From Mediterraneibacter glycyrrhizinilyticus (lineage in GTDB: Bacteria > Bacillota > Clostridia > Lachnospirales > Lachnospiraceae), in the NCBI RefSeq assembly GCF_016902345.1, contig NZ_JACJLR010000005.1, forward strand, positions 1 to 64,000: 64,000 nt of DNA. Reading direction: 5' to 3'. Shown here one piece after another: positions 5,437 through 13,429 of this stretch. A program made the translations under genes and the position numbers. The notes below the pieces were generated by a model, which was not told where the DNA came from, ran no database searches, and worked only from the letters and a program-made list of their open reading frames with translations. Position 1 is the first letter of the stretch. Each line of letters starts with the position of its first letter.

Positions 5437-8221
5437 GACGAAACAGATACATGACACGGGAAAGCATCTCAGCACGGGCATTCTCGCCCACGTTGACGCA
5501 GGGAAGACGACCCTCTCGGAGAGCATGCTCTACTTAAGCGGCAGTATCCGGAAGCTGGGGCGGGTGGACCACAAGGATGCATTTCTTGATACATACGAGC
5601 TGGAGCGGGCGAGGGGGATCACGATCTTCTCAAAGCAGGCAGTGTTCCCCTGGAGGCAGACAGAAGTGATCCTTCTTGACACTCCGGGACATGTGGATTT
5701 CTCAGCGGAGATGGAGAGGACACTCCAGGTCCTGGACTGCGCGGTGCTGGTGGTGAGCGCGGCTGACGGGATCCAGGGGCATACGGAGACGCTGTGGAGA
5801 CTTCTGAAACGCTATCAGATCCCAACCTTTATTTTTATCAATAAGATGGACCAGGAGGGCACGGACAGAGATGCCCTCCTGGCGGAACTCCGGGAAAAAT
5901 TCGGCGAAGGATGTGTGGATTTTCAGGATAATTTTAAGGGCGGAGACCGGGAAGGCATAAACGCGGTGCCTGAGGACCTTGCCGTGTGTGAAGAAGCTAT
6001 GCTGGAGGAATATCTGGAGACGGGGACCGTTTCTGATGATCTGATCCGGCAGGCAGTCGCTGAGAGAAAGGTATTTCCCTGCTATTTCGGTTCGGCGCTC
6101 CACGTACAGGGCGTGGAGGAAGTGTTGGACGGGCTGGACAGATTTACAGCTGTCAGAGAATACCCGGAGGAATTTGGGGCAAAGGTCTACAAGATCGCAA
6201 GGGATGACCAGGGAAACCGGCTCACCTATATCAAAGTGACCGGTGGAAAGCTGAAAGTGAAGGATGTGATTCCGGGGATCGAAGAAAAGGTGAATCAGAT
6301 CCGGATCTATTCCGGGGCCAAATACGAGATGGTACAGGAGGTGTGTGCCGGACAGGTCTGCGCACTGACCGGTCCGGAGCAGACATATCCGGGACAGGGA
6401 CTGGGAGAGGAACCGGCGTCGGAACTGCCGGTCCTGGAGCCTGTGCTGACCTGCAGCGTTATCCTTCCGGATGGCTGCGATGTCCACACCATGCTGAGAA
6501 ATCTGAAACAGCTGGAAGAAGAGATCCCGGAGATGCACGTCGTGTGGAATGAGAGACTGGGTGAGATTCATGTTCAGATCATGGGAGACGTTCAGACAGA
6601 GATCCTGCAGAGCCTGATCAAAGAACGGTTCAATGTACTGGTGATGTTCGGCGAGGGGAATATCGTCTACAAAGAGACCATCGAAGAGCCGGTGGAGGGA
6701 GTGGGGCATTTCGAGCCTCTCCGCCACTACGCGGAGGTCCATCTGAGGCTGGAGCCGGGAGAGCGGGGCTCCGGGATGCACTTTGCCTCGGAGTGCAGTG
6801 AGGATGTGCTGGACCGGAACTGGCAGAGGCTGGTGCTGACCCATCTGGAAGAAAAGGAGCATGCCGGTGTGCTGACCGGCTCGCCGGTCACAGATATGAA
6901 GATCGTTCTGACATCAGGAAGGGCGCATCAGAAACATACAGAAGGAGGCGATTTCCGTCAGGCGACATACCGTGCTGTCCGTCAGGGACTGAAGAAGGCG
7001 AAGAGCATCCTGCTGGAGCCGTATTATGAATTCCGCCTGGAGATGCCCACTGAGAATATCGGACGTGCCATGACTGATATCCAGAGAATGTACGGCAGGT
7101 TCGAGCCGCCGGAGACGGATGGAACGGTGGCGGTGCTCACAGGAACGGCTCCGGTGTCCACGATGCGTGGATATCAGAAAGAGTTTGCAGGATACACAGG
7201 CGGAAGAGGGCGCATGATGTGCAGTCTGAAAGGCTATGACGTCTGCCACAATGCGGAGGAGGTCATAGCTGCATGCGGATATGATTCGGAAGCGGACACG
7301 GAGAATCCAACCGGTTCTGTATTTTGTGCCCACGGAGCCGGATTCGTTGTTCCCTGGTATCAGGTGGAGGACTATATGCATATGGAGAGCAGTCTGGATA
7401 GCGCAGGGGAGGAAGAAGATGAGCTGCCTGATATCCCTGTGGTGCGGGGATCGGGCACCAGGATCGAGCTGACACAGGAGGAACTGGATGCGATCTATGT
7501 GCGCACACCGGATCCGGTGAAGAAGGAGAAGAACCGGAGAGCAGTGACGGTGTATGGGCAGGATGAGAAGCGGAGACGGAGCGGATCCGGGGATTCCGCC
7601 GCCTCCCCGTCTGCAGGTCTTTCGGCCCCGGCAGAGGGGAACATGCGGGGACAGAGCGGCCCGCGCGGGAAAAAGAGGGGGAACCGGGAGGAGTATCTTC
7701 TGGTTGACGGCTACAATATCATCTTTGCCTGGGACGAACTCCGTAAACTCTCGGAGACGAACGTGGAGGGAGCCAGGGGAAAGCTGGCGGACATCCTCTG
7801 CAACTACCAGGGCTGGAGACAGTGTACGCTGATCCTGGTGTTTGACGCCTATAAGGTGGAGGGGAATCCCGGAGAGGTGATAAAGTATCACAATATCCAT
7901 GTTGTCTATACAAAAGAGGCGGAGACAGCGGACCAGTATATCGAGAAGACGGTGCGGAAGATCGCCCGGACCGCGGATGTGACGGTGGCGACATCGGACG
8001 GGCTGGAGCAGGTCATCATCCTGGGACAGGGAGCACACAGGATGTCCGCGGCAGGGCTGAGGGAGGAAGTGGAGCTTGCCCTGAGAGAGATGCGGGGAGA
8101 CTATCTGGGAAAAGAAGGAGAAGCCAGAAATTATCTCTTTGACTATCTTAAGGAAGAGGATGCCCGGGAACTGGAAAAAGTCAGATTGGGAAGCCACAGT
8201 CCAGGTCGTACCCGGGAATAG
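5411..8221 (+). CDS. Tet(M)-like ribosomal protection GTPase fused to NYN domain
   Basis: This 936-residue EF-G-like GTPase has the G1 loop AHVDAGKTT (26-34), G3 DTPGH (from D90) and G4 NKMD (144-147). EF-G-type domains II-V follow, including a GYQKEFAGYTGGRG region typical of Tet(M)/Tet(O)-type proteins, which release tetracycline from the ribosome. Beyond the normal length of about 640 residues it has a disordered linker rich in Ser, Gly and charged residues. A C-terminal YacP-like NYN domain (about 761-905) then begins EYLLVDGYNIIFAW and carries DAYKVEG and ATSDGLEQ, consistent with a PIN-like ribonuclease fold. The start is ATG 5411, with SD AAAGGGG; an upstream ATG at 5381 lacks one. Whether it gives tetracycline resistance or acts in ribosome quality control cannot be told from sequence. 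Confidence 0.88.
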   Translation: MGNTSGDKETKQIHDTGKHLSTGILAHVDAGKTTLSESMLYLSGSIRKLGRVDHKDAFLDTYELERARGITIFSKQAVFPWRQTEVILLDTPGHVDFSAEMERTLQVLDCAVLVVSAADGIQGHTETLWRLLKRYQIPTFIFINKMDQEGTDRDALLAELREKFGEGCVDFQDNFKGGDREGINAVPEDLAVCEEAMLEEYLETGTVSDDLIRQAVAERKVFPCYFGSALHVQGVEEVLDGLDRFTAVREYPEEFGAKVYKIARDDQGNRLTYIKVTGGKLKVKDVIPGIEEKVNQIRIYSGAKYEMVQEVCAGQVCALTGPEQTYPGQGLGEEPASELPVLEPVLTCSVILPDGCDVHTMLRNLKQLEEEIPEMHVVWNERLGEIHVQIMGDVQTEILQSLIKERFNVLVMFGEGNIVYKETIEEPVEGVGHFEPLRHYAEVHLRLEPGERGSGMHFASECSEDVLDRNWQRLVLTHLEEKEHAGVLTGSPVTDMKIVLTSGRAHQKHTEGGDFRQATYRAVRQGLKKAKSILLEPYYEFRLEMPTENIGRAMTDIQRMYGRFEPPETDGTVAVLTGTAPVSTMRGYQKEFAGYTGGRGRMMCSLKGYDVCHNAEEVIAACGYDSEADTENPTGSVFCAHGAGFVVPWYQVEDYMHMESSLDSAGEEEDELPDIPVVRGSGTRIELTQEELDAIYVRTPDPVKKEKNRRAVTVYGQDEKRRRSGSGDSAASPSAGLSAPAEGNMRGQSGPRGKKRGNREEYLLVDGYNIIFAWDELRKLSETNVEGARGKLADILCNYQGWRQCTLILVFDAYKVEGNPGEVIKYHNIHVVYTKEAETADQYIEKTVRKIARTADVTVATSDGLEQVIILGQGAHRMSAAGLREEVELALREMRGDYLGKEGEARNYLFDYLKEEDARELEKVRLGSHSPGRTRE

Positions 8222-8285
8222 AAAAGTGGACTGTATGAAAAGTTGATAACTGGACATTTTAAAACAGCCAGTATGATGGTAGTAT

Positions 8286-8318
8286 ACCTGTGGCGGGCAG
8301 AATACAGCCCGTACAGGT
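8286..8318 (+). promoter_or_regulatory. Stem-loop in the leader of the ECF S-component gene
   Basis: Outer arms ACCTGT/ACAGGT and inner arms GGGC/GCCC form a two-part hairpin about 20 nt before the start codon. It could be an attenuator or part of a small riboswitch, but I recognise no riboswitch class. Confidence 0.4.
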
Positions 8319-8338
8319 GAAGAGAGGAAGCGGTTGTT

Positions 8339-8941
8339 ATGGAAAGAAGAAATCAGACAGTTATCAAACTGGCACAGACTGCGCTGATGGCGGCACTGTG
8401 CTATGTATCATTTACATTTTTGCAGATCAAGATCCCGCTGCCGGGCGGTGATGCGACATCCATCCATATCGGAAATGCATTCTGCGTGCTGGGCGCTCTG
8501 ATATTGGGAGGCTGGTACGGCGGGCTGGCAGGCGCGGTGGGAATGTCCATTGCAGATCTGATGGATCCGGTGTACATTACCGGAGCGCCGAAGACATTCG
8601 TGCTGAAGCTGTGCATCGGGCTGATCGTCGGACTTGTGGCGCACAGGATCGCGAAGATCGACCAGAGCACGGACCGGAAATATGTGTTCCGCTGGAGCGT
8701 GATCGCATCTGCGGCAGGCCTGGGATTCAACGTGATCGCAGATCCGCTGGCAGGATATTTCTATAAACAGTATATTCTGGGGCAGCCCCAGCAGATGGCG
8801 GAGGTGCTGGCAAAGTGGGGCGCTGCGGCGACGTTTGTGAATGCGGTGGTGTCTGTGGTGCTGGTAGGGATCCTGTACAATGCACTGCGTCCGGTCCTGT
8901 TGAGATCAGGGCTGATCCACGCGGTGAAAGCCGGCTCGTAA
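8339..8941 (+). CDS. ECF transporter S component (substrate-binding membrane subunit)
   Basis: This 200-residue integral membrane protein has about five to six hydrophobic segments. It shows the hallmark N-terminal region of vitamin-type ECF S components: a LAQTALMAALCYVSF helix, a GNAFCVLGALILGGWYGG loop, and a GMSIADLMDP segment. S components bind a vitamin or precursor and pair with a shared EcfT/EcfA energising module, which is not encoded here. A structured leader precedes the gene and may report the substrate. The specific ligand is not identifiable from this sequence. The upstream Tet-like gene ends 117 bp earlier, so it is probably a separate unit. Confidence 0.85.
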   Translation: MERRNQTVIKLAQTALMAALCYVSFTFLQIKIPLPGGDATSIHIGNAFCVLGALILGGWYGGLAGAVGMSIADLMDPVYITGAPKTFVLKLCIGLIVGLVAHRIAKIDQSTDRKYVFRWSVIASAAGLGFNVIADPLAGYFYKQYILGQPQQMAEVLAKWGAAATFVNAVVSVVLVGILYNALRPVLLRSGLIHAVKAGS

Positions 8942-8968
8942 TACTATATTGAAATGATAGACAGTATG

Positions 8969-9047
8969 GATCACACTGCATCCGGGAAAGACGGCTTTGG
9001 CGGATTGGCCAATGCGTTTTTCTGCGGGGCTGTGTGATCTTTTTCTT
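8969..9047 (+). terminator. Long hairpin terminator after the ECF gene
   Basis: GATCACAC (8969-8976) pairs with GTGTGATC (9032-9039), which is followed at once by TTTTTCTTT. The loop is long with weaker internal pairing. The rest of the gap to 9228 shows no gene; the TATACT at about 9209 may be a -10 box for the next gene. Confidence 0.45.
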
Positions 9048-9228
9048 TATCAGGAATTGACTTGTGACGCGGGATCAGAAATTTACGGATGGGGTCCGCG
9101 CCAAAAGTCCCGGACTGTGCCAAAAGTTTCAGGATTCTGCTTGTGCGTCAGGGGGGTTCAATGGTATGATTAACAGAGCGTGAATGCTCCAGGCATTCCT
9201 GAACTTATACTAGAAAGAAGGTTAGACT

Positions 9229-9906
9229 ATGAGATGTTCAAACTGTTACCGGGAAATACCGGATGATGCGCTGTGCTGTCCGTACTGTGGTGAAGAGAAT
9301 CTGGCAGCGGGAATAAGAACGCGGACGGAGGAAAGCCGGGAACCGCAGGCGGATCAGGGACAGCAGGTGAGTCATGAACCGCAGGCGGATCAGGGACAGC
9401 GGGTGAGTCAGGAACCGCAGGAGGACCAGACGGTGACAGGCGGCCGTGAGACACAGACCTGGTCATGGGGGAAGGAAACAGCGGAAGAAGAAAAAGGATT
9501 TTCTGATCAGACAGCAGAGTCTGGAGCGGACTTCCGCACAGAACAGCAGGAGGCTCAGGAGGTGCACGGAGTACCCTACACATATGGAAACAGCAGTGCG
9601 GGGCAGGAGGCTCCTTATGAGCAGAATGCTTATCAGGTGCCGGAAAAAACAGTCAACTGGGTTCCCTATCTGGTGCTTGCGATCATATCTACGATCTGCT
9701 GCTGCCCTCCTTTCGGGATCGTTGCTATTGTATATGCGGTGAAGATCAACAGTGAGGTCTCGGCCGGGGATGAGCAGAAAGCGGCTGACTCTGCGAGAAA
9801 GGCGAAGATCTGGATCATCGTTGCCGTTGCATCCGGGATCGTGTGGGATCTTTTGATGATCTTCCTCGGCCTGTTCTCGGCGATGGGCGGAGTTTATTTT
9901 TACTGA
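9229..9906 (+). CDS. Zinc-ribbon protein with CD225/dispanin membrane domain
   Basis: This 225-residue protein has an N-terminal zinc ribbon (CSNC at 3-6 and CCPYCG at 17-22). A long Glu/Gln/Asp-rich disordered region follows with a repeated 12-residue unit (EPQADQGQQVSH, then EPQADQGQRVSQ, then a shorter copy). The C-terminal membrane domain (about 140-215) matches the CD225/dispanin pattern: VPYLVLAIISTICCCPPFGI, a Lys/Ala-rich loop with DSARKAKIW, and a second membrane helix. SD AAGAAGG precedes the ATG. Bacterial CD225 proteins are widespread and mostly uncharacterised. It is followed 26 bp later by a DUF2752 gene, a combination I associate with Clostridia. Function unknown. Confidence 0.85.
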   Translation: MRCSNCYREIPDDALCCPYCGEENLAAGIRTRTEESREPQADQGQQVSHEPQADQGQRVSQEPQEDQTVTGGRETQTWSWGKETAEEEKGFSDQTAESGADFRTEQQEAQEVHGVPYTYGNSSAGQEAPYEQNAYQVPEKTVNWVPYLVLAIISTICCCPPFGIVAIVYAVKINSEVSAGDEQKAADSARKAKIWIIVAVASGIVWDLLMIFLGLFSAMGGVYFY

Positions 9907-9932
9907 TGCCCTGCGGAATTGAAAAAAACTGA

Positions 9933-10406
9933 ATGAGTATGATATCAGGTCAGAAAATGACAATGAGAGAGCTTTTAAAAAAGAGCAGGACAGCTCGCAT
10001 ATCGATCCTGCTGAGCGCAGGACTTCTGGCAGGAGCGGGAGCGGTTTACCTGTATTTCCATGATCCGCAGATCTATCCGATCCCCTGCGCGCTGCATCTG
10101 CTCACCGGGCTGTACTGTCCGGGATGTGGAGCAGGCAGGGCGTGTTTCGCCCTTCTGCACGGAGACATTCTGGAGGCGTTCTGCTACAACCCTCTGATGA
10201 CCATACTGATCCCCTTTATAGGACTTTATATCGTGGTCCGCGGGATCGATTGGGCGGTCACCGGCGGAAACCATGTGGATGGCAGGATCAGTGTGAGATT
10301 TCTGGTTGGAGTGTTGGTCCTGATCCTGATCTACGGAATCCTGAGGAATATCCCTGTGCCGCCGTTCTCACTGCTGGCACCCGGAGGACTGAGAGGACTC
10401 TTTTGA
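9933..10406 (+). CDS. DUF2752 membrane protein
   Basis: This 157-residue protein has three or four membrane segments. The DUF2752 signature is clear: YPIPCALHLLTGLYCPGCGA followed by GRACFALLHGD, meaning a CPGCG motif next to an Arg. It probably forms a unit with the CD225 gene upstream. No strong SD is visible before ATG 9933; the Met at 9957 is an alternative start. Function of the family is unknown; the paired cysteines could bind metal or be redox-active. Confidence 0.82.
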   Translation: MSMISGQKMTMRELLKKSRTARISILLSAGLLAGAGAVYLYFHDPQIYPIPCALHLLTGLYCPGCGAGRACFALLHGDILEAFCYNPLMTILIPFIGLYIVVRGIDWAVTGGNHVDGRISVRFLVGVLVLILIYGILRNIPVPPFSLLAPGGLRGLF

Positions 10407-10488
10407 TAAAAGAGTGCAGATTTTTTTGCAGGGAAGCGGTCTGCCTGCGGAGAATTGTCAGATTTTATGAAAAAATGGAGGAAATGTT

Positions 10489-11418
10489 ATGATTAACAAG
10501 TTAGTTGAAAAAATTAAAAAAACAGGCGCGCCGATCGTGGTAGGGCTTGACCCGATGCTGAACTACATCCCTCAGCATGTGCAGGACAAGGCATTTGCAG
10601 AATATGGAGAGACCCTGGAAGGGGCGGCAGAGGCGATCTGGCAGTTTAACAAAGAGATCGTGGACAAGACGTATGACTTGATCCCGGCGGTGAAACCGCA
10701 GATCGCAATGTACGAGCAGTTTGGCGTTCCGGGGATCGAGGCGTTTAAAAAGACTGTAGACTACTGCAAGTCAAAAGACCTGGTCGTGATCGGAGATATC
10801 AAGAGAGGTGATATCGGATCTACTTCTGCTGCCTATGCAGTGGGACATCTGGGCAAGGTAAAAGTGGGAAGCAAAGAATACGTTCCGTTTGCGGAAGACT
10901 TTGCAACAGTCAATCCTTATCTCGGATCTGACGGAGTGAAGCCGTTCATCGAGGTGTGTAGAGAGGAAAAGAAAGGAATCTTCGTTCTTGTGAAGACGTC
11001 CAATCCGTCCAGCGGGGAGTTCCAGGACCGCCTGATTGACGGCCGCCCGCTGTATGAGCTGGTGGGAGAGAAAGTTGCAGAGTGGGGCGCTGACTGCATG
11101 GGCGATGAGTACAGCTATGTGGGCGCGGTCGTCGGCGCAACTTATCCGGAGATGGGAAAGATCCTGAGAAAGATCATGCCCAAGGCATACATCCTTGTTC
11201 CGGGATACGGGGCACAGGGCGGACAGGGCAAAGACCTGGTACACTTCTTCAATGAGGACGGTCTCGGTGCGGTCGTGAACTCCTCCCGCGGTATCATCGC
11301 GGCATACAAGCAGGAGGCATATGCGAAATTCGGACCGGAGAACTTCGGAGACGCGTCCAGAGCGGCAGTGGAAGCGATGGCGGCAGACATCAGAGGCGCA
11401 CTGGAAGGAAATTTGTAA
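10489..11418 (+). CDS. pyrF: Orotidine 5'-phosphate decarboxylase
   Basis: It catalyses the last step of UMP synthesis, OMP to UMP plus CO2. At 309 residues it is the long (type 2) form common in Clostridia. PIVVGLDPMLNYIP near the N-terminus holds the first substrate-binding Asp, and VIGDIKRGDIGSTS carries the catalytic Lys-Asp pair. A later VPGYGAQGGQG phosphate loop is present. SD ATGGAGGAAA precedes the ATG. pyrK and pyrD follow on the same strand, separated from pyrF by a perfect palindrome, so the three are probably one pyrimidine operon with a processing or attenuation point. Confidence 0.97.
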   Translation: MINKLVEKIKKTGAPIVVGLDPMLNYIPQHVQDKAFAEYGETLEGAAEAIWQFNKEIVDKTYDLIPAVKPQIAMYEQFGVPGIEAFKKTVDYCKSKDLVVIGDIKRGDIGSTSAAYAVGHLGKVKVGSKEYVPFAEDFATVNPYLGSDGVKPFIEVCREEKKGIFVLVKTSNPSSGEFQDRLIDGRPLYELVGEKVAEWGADCMGDEYSYVGAVVGATYPEMGKILRKIMPKAYILVPGYGAQGGQGKDLVHFFNEDGLGAVVNSSRGIIAAYKQEAYAKFGPENFGDASRAAVEAMAADIRGALEGNL

Positions 11419-11439
11419 AATATTCTGTAAATTTTATGC

Positions 11440-11481
11440 AAAAGGTGCCGTGTACTTTTGCAAAAGTACACGGCACCTTTT
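11440..11481. repeat. Perfect 42-bp palindrome, REP-like
   Basis: Two 21-bp arms (AAAAGGTGCCGTGTACTTTTG and its complement) meet without a spacer. The core GGTGCCGTGTACTTTT recurs at 18062. It ends in TTTT, so it may also weaken transcription between pyrF and pyrK. Confidence 0.85.
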
Positions 11482-11519
11482 GAGGAAAGTAATCTGAAAA
11501 TTCTGACAAAGGAGTCCAT

Positions 11520-12299
11520 ATGAAGGAAAGAGAAAATGCAGTGATCCTCTCTCAGGAGCGGATCGCGCAGGGAATTTACAGCATGTGGCTGAAGACGAAA
11601 GCGGCGGGGGAAGCACGCCCGGGACAGTTCATCTCTATGTATACGAACGACGGCAGTAAGCTTCTGCCCCGTCCGATCAGTATCTGTGAGATCGATAAGG
11701 AGAAAGGAGCGCTCCGGGTGGTCTACCGTGTTACAGGTGAGAATACAGGGACGGAGCTTTTCTCCAAGATGCAGGCAGGGGATACAGTCCCGGTGATCGG
11801 TCCCCTGGGGAATGGATTTCCCTTTGAGAAAGCCGAGGGAAAAAAGGTGTTCCTGATGGGCGGCGGCATCGGTGTTCCGCCGATCCTGGAGCTGGCAAAG
11901 CAGGTGGCGTGTGCGAAGAAGCAGATCGTGGTGGGCTACCGGGATGCGGAGACATTCCTGCGGGAAGAGTTTGAGCAGAACGGCGAAGTATATATTTCGA
12001 CGGAAGACGGAAGCGTGGGTACAAAGGGAAATGTGATGGATGCGATCCGGGAGAATGCTCTGGAAGCGGACATGATCTATGCCTGCGGCCCGACCCCGAT
12101 GCTCCGTGCGATCAAAAGTTATGCTGAGGAAAACGGCATCGAGTGCTATATCTCCCTTGAGGAGCGCATGGCCTGCGGCATTGGCGCCTGTCTTGCCTGT
12201 GTCTGCAAGTCCAAGGAGAAAGACCATCACACCAATGTGAACAACAAGAGGATCTGCAAGGACGGTCCGGTATTCCTTTCTACGGAGGTGGAGATCTGA
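11520..12299 (+). CDS. pyrK: Dihydroorotate dehydrogenase electron-transfer subunit
   Basis: This is the 259-residue FAD and [2Fe-2S] subunit that passes electrons from PyrD to NAD+. A flavin-binding barrel has LLPRPISICEID (RPxS FAD motif). A Rossmann-type NAD domain has FLMGGGIGVPP. The C-terminal iron-sulfur motif contains CGIGACLACVC and a later Cys in RICKDGPVF. SD AAAGGAG lies 7 nt before the ATG. The stop codon overlaps the pyrD start (TGATG), so translation is coupled, fitting the heterotetrameric type 1B enzyme. Confidence 0.97.
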   Translation: MKERENAVILSQERIAQGIYSMWLKTKAAGEARPGQFISMYTNDGSKLLPRPISICEIDKEKGALRVVYRVTGENTGTELFSKMQAGDTVPVIGPLGNGFPFEKAEGKKVFLMGGGIGVPPILELAKQVACAKKQIVVGYRDAETFLREEFEQNGEVYISTEDGSVGTKGNVMDAIRENALEADMIYACGPTPMLRAIKSYAEENGIECYISLEERMACGIGACLACVCKSKEKDHHTNVNNKRICKDGPVFLSTEVEI

Positions 12300-13201
12300 T
12301 GAATATGAAAGTAAATATCGCAGGAGTGGAATGGAAGAATCCGGTGACAGTGGCATCCGGGACTTTTGGCTCCGGTGCGGAATTCGCAGACTACGTTGAC
12401 CTGAACCGTCTTGGCGCGGTGACGACGAAAGGGGTTGCAAATGTGCCCTGGGAGGGCAATCCGACTCCGAGGGTGGCAGAAACATACGGCGGCATGATGA
12501 ACGCAGTGGGACTGCAGAATCCGGGGATCGATGTGTTCTGCGAGAGGGACATCCCGTTTCTGAGAAAATATGATACAAAGATCATCGTAAATGTATGCGG
12601 AAGATCTGCAGAAGATTACTGCGAGGTGGTGGAGCGTCTTGCGGATGAGGACGTGGACATGCTGGAGATCAATATCTCCTGCCCGAATGTAAAGGAAGGC
12701 GGCATCGCCTTTGGACAGAATCCGAAAGCGGCGGAAGATATCACCTGCGCAGTGAAAAAATATGCGAAGCAGCCGGTGATCATGAAGCTCAGCCCCAACG
12801 TGACCAGCATCGCGGAGATGGCGAGAGCCGTAGAAGCAGGCGGCGCGGACGCGGTTTCCCTGATCAACACCATCACGGGTATGAAGATCGATATCAACCG
12901 GAAGGCATTCGTGCTGGCGAATAAGACCGGCGGCGTGTCCGGGCCTGCGATCCATCCGATCGCGGTGCGCATGGTATACGAGGCGGCGAATGCTGTAAAT
13001 ATTCCGATCATCGGGATGGGCGGGATCGCCACAGCGGAGGACGCTATCGAGATGATCCTTGCGGGCGCCAGCGCGGTATCTGTCGGAACGGCTAATTTCC
13101 ATGATCCGGGCGTGTCTGCGAAGATCGTGGACGGGATCGAAAAATACATGGAGGCCCAGGGCTTTGCTGCGATTTCTGATATGGTTGGAATTGTAAAATG
13201 A
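12299..13201 (+). CDS. pyrD: Dihydroorotate dehydrogenase catalytic subunit, type 1B
   Basis: This 300-residue FMN enzyme oxidises dihydroorotate to orotate in the cytoplasm. TVASGTFGSG near the N-terminus, NISCPNVKEGG and VKLSPNV-like sequence (MKLSPNVTSIA) are family motifs. The Cys of NISCPN is the expected catalytic-base region of 1B enzymes. GMGGIATAEDA and GASAVSVGTANF form the phosphate site. The start overlaps the pyrK stop; a second in-frame ATG lies two codons later. A strong terminator follows. Confidence 0.97.
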   Translation: MNMKVNIAGVEWKNPVTVASGTFGSGAEFADYVDLNRLGAVTTKGVANVPWEGNPTPRVAETYGGMMNAVGLQNPGIDVFCERDIPFLRKYDTKIIVNVCGRSAEDYCEVVERLADEDVDMLEINISCPNVKEGGIAFGQNPKAAEDITCAVKKYAKQPVIMKLSPNVTSIAEMARAVEAGGADAVSLINTITGMKIDINRKAFVLANKTGGVSGPAIHPIAVRMVYEAANAVNIPIIGMGGIATAEDAIEMILAGASAVSVGTANFHDPGVSAKIVDGIEKYMEAQGFAAISDMVGIVK

Positions 13202-13245
13202 TTTTTGCGGACCGCACAGAGATGTCCGGGAGAATAAGATCAACA

Positions 13246-13290
13246 AAAAGACGGCACAGATTTGAGGTTTTCGAATCTGTGCCGTTTTTA
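13246..13290 (+). terminator. Rho-independent terminator of pyrFKD
   Basis: ACGGCACAGATT and AATCTGTGCCGT form a 12-bp stem around a short loop, with an A-tract before and TTTTTAA after. Confidence 0.9.
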
Positions 13291-13429
13291 ACATAAATCA
13301 TACATAAACAAAACATTCTGTTGAAGAAGGCCCCTCCATTTTCTGGTAAAGTAAAAACAGTGCCGGTATGTGCCGGCAGTATACAGAGCATCATCAGATT
13401 AGTTGCTTACGAGTGAAAGGGGAAAAGTG

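Noticed and set aside
5702-8257. Long minus-strand ORFs opposite the Tet-like gene
   Set aside because: They are antisense shadows of a GC-rich gene with intact motifs on the + strand.
8286-8318. Known vitamin riboswitch upstream of the ECF gene
   Set aside because: The hairpin shows no recognisable TPP, FMN, cobalamin or preQ1 core, so only a generic stem-loop is reported.
11440-11481. CRISPR repeat or phage attachment site at the perfect palindrome
   Set aside because: There is no spacer-repeat array or integrase; similar palindromes recur singly between other genes.
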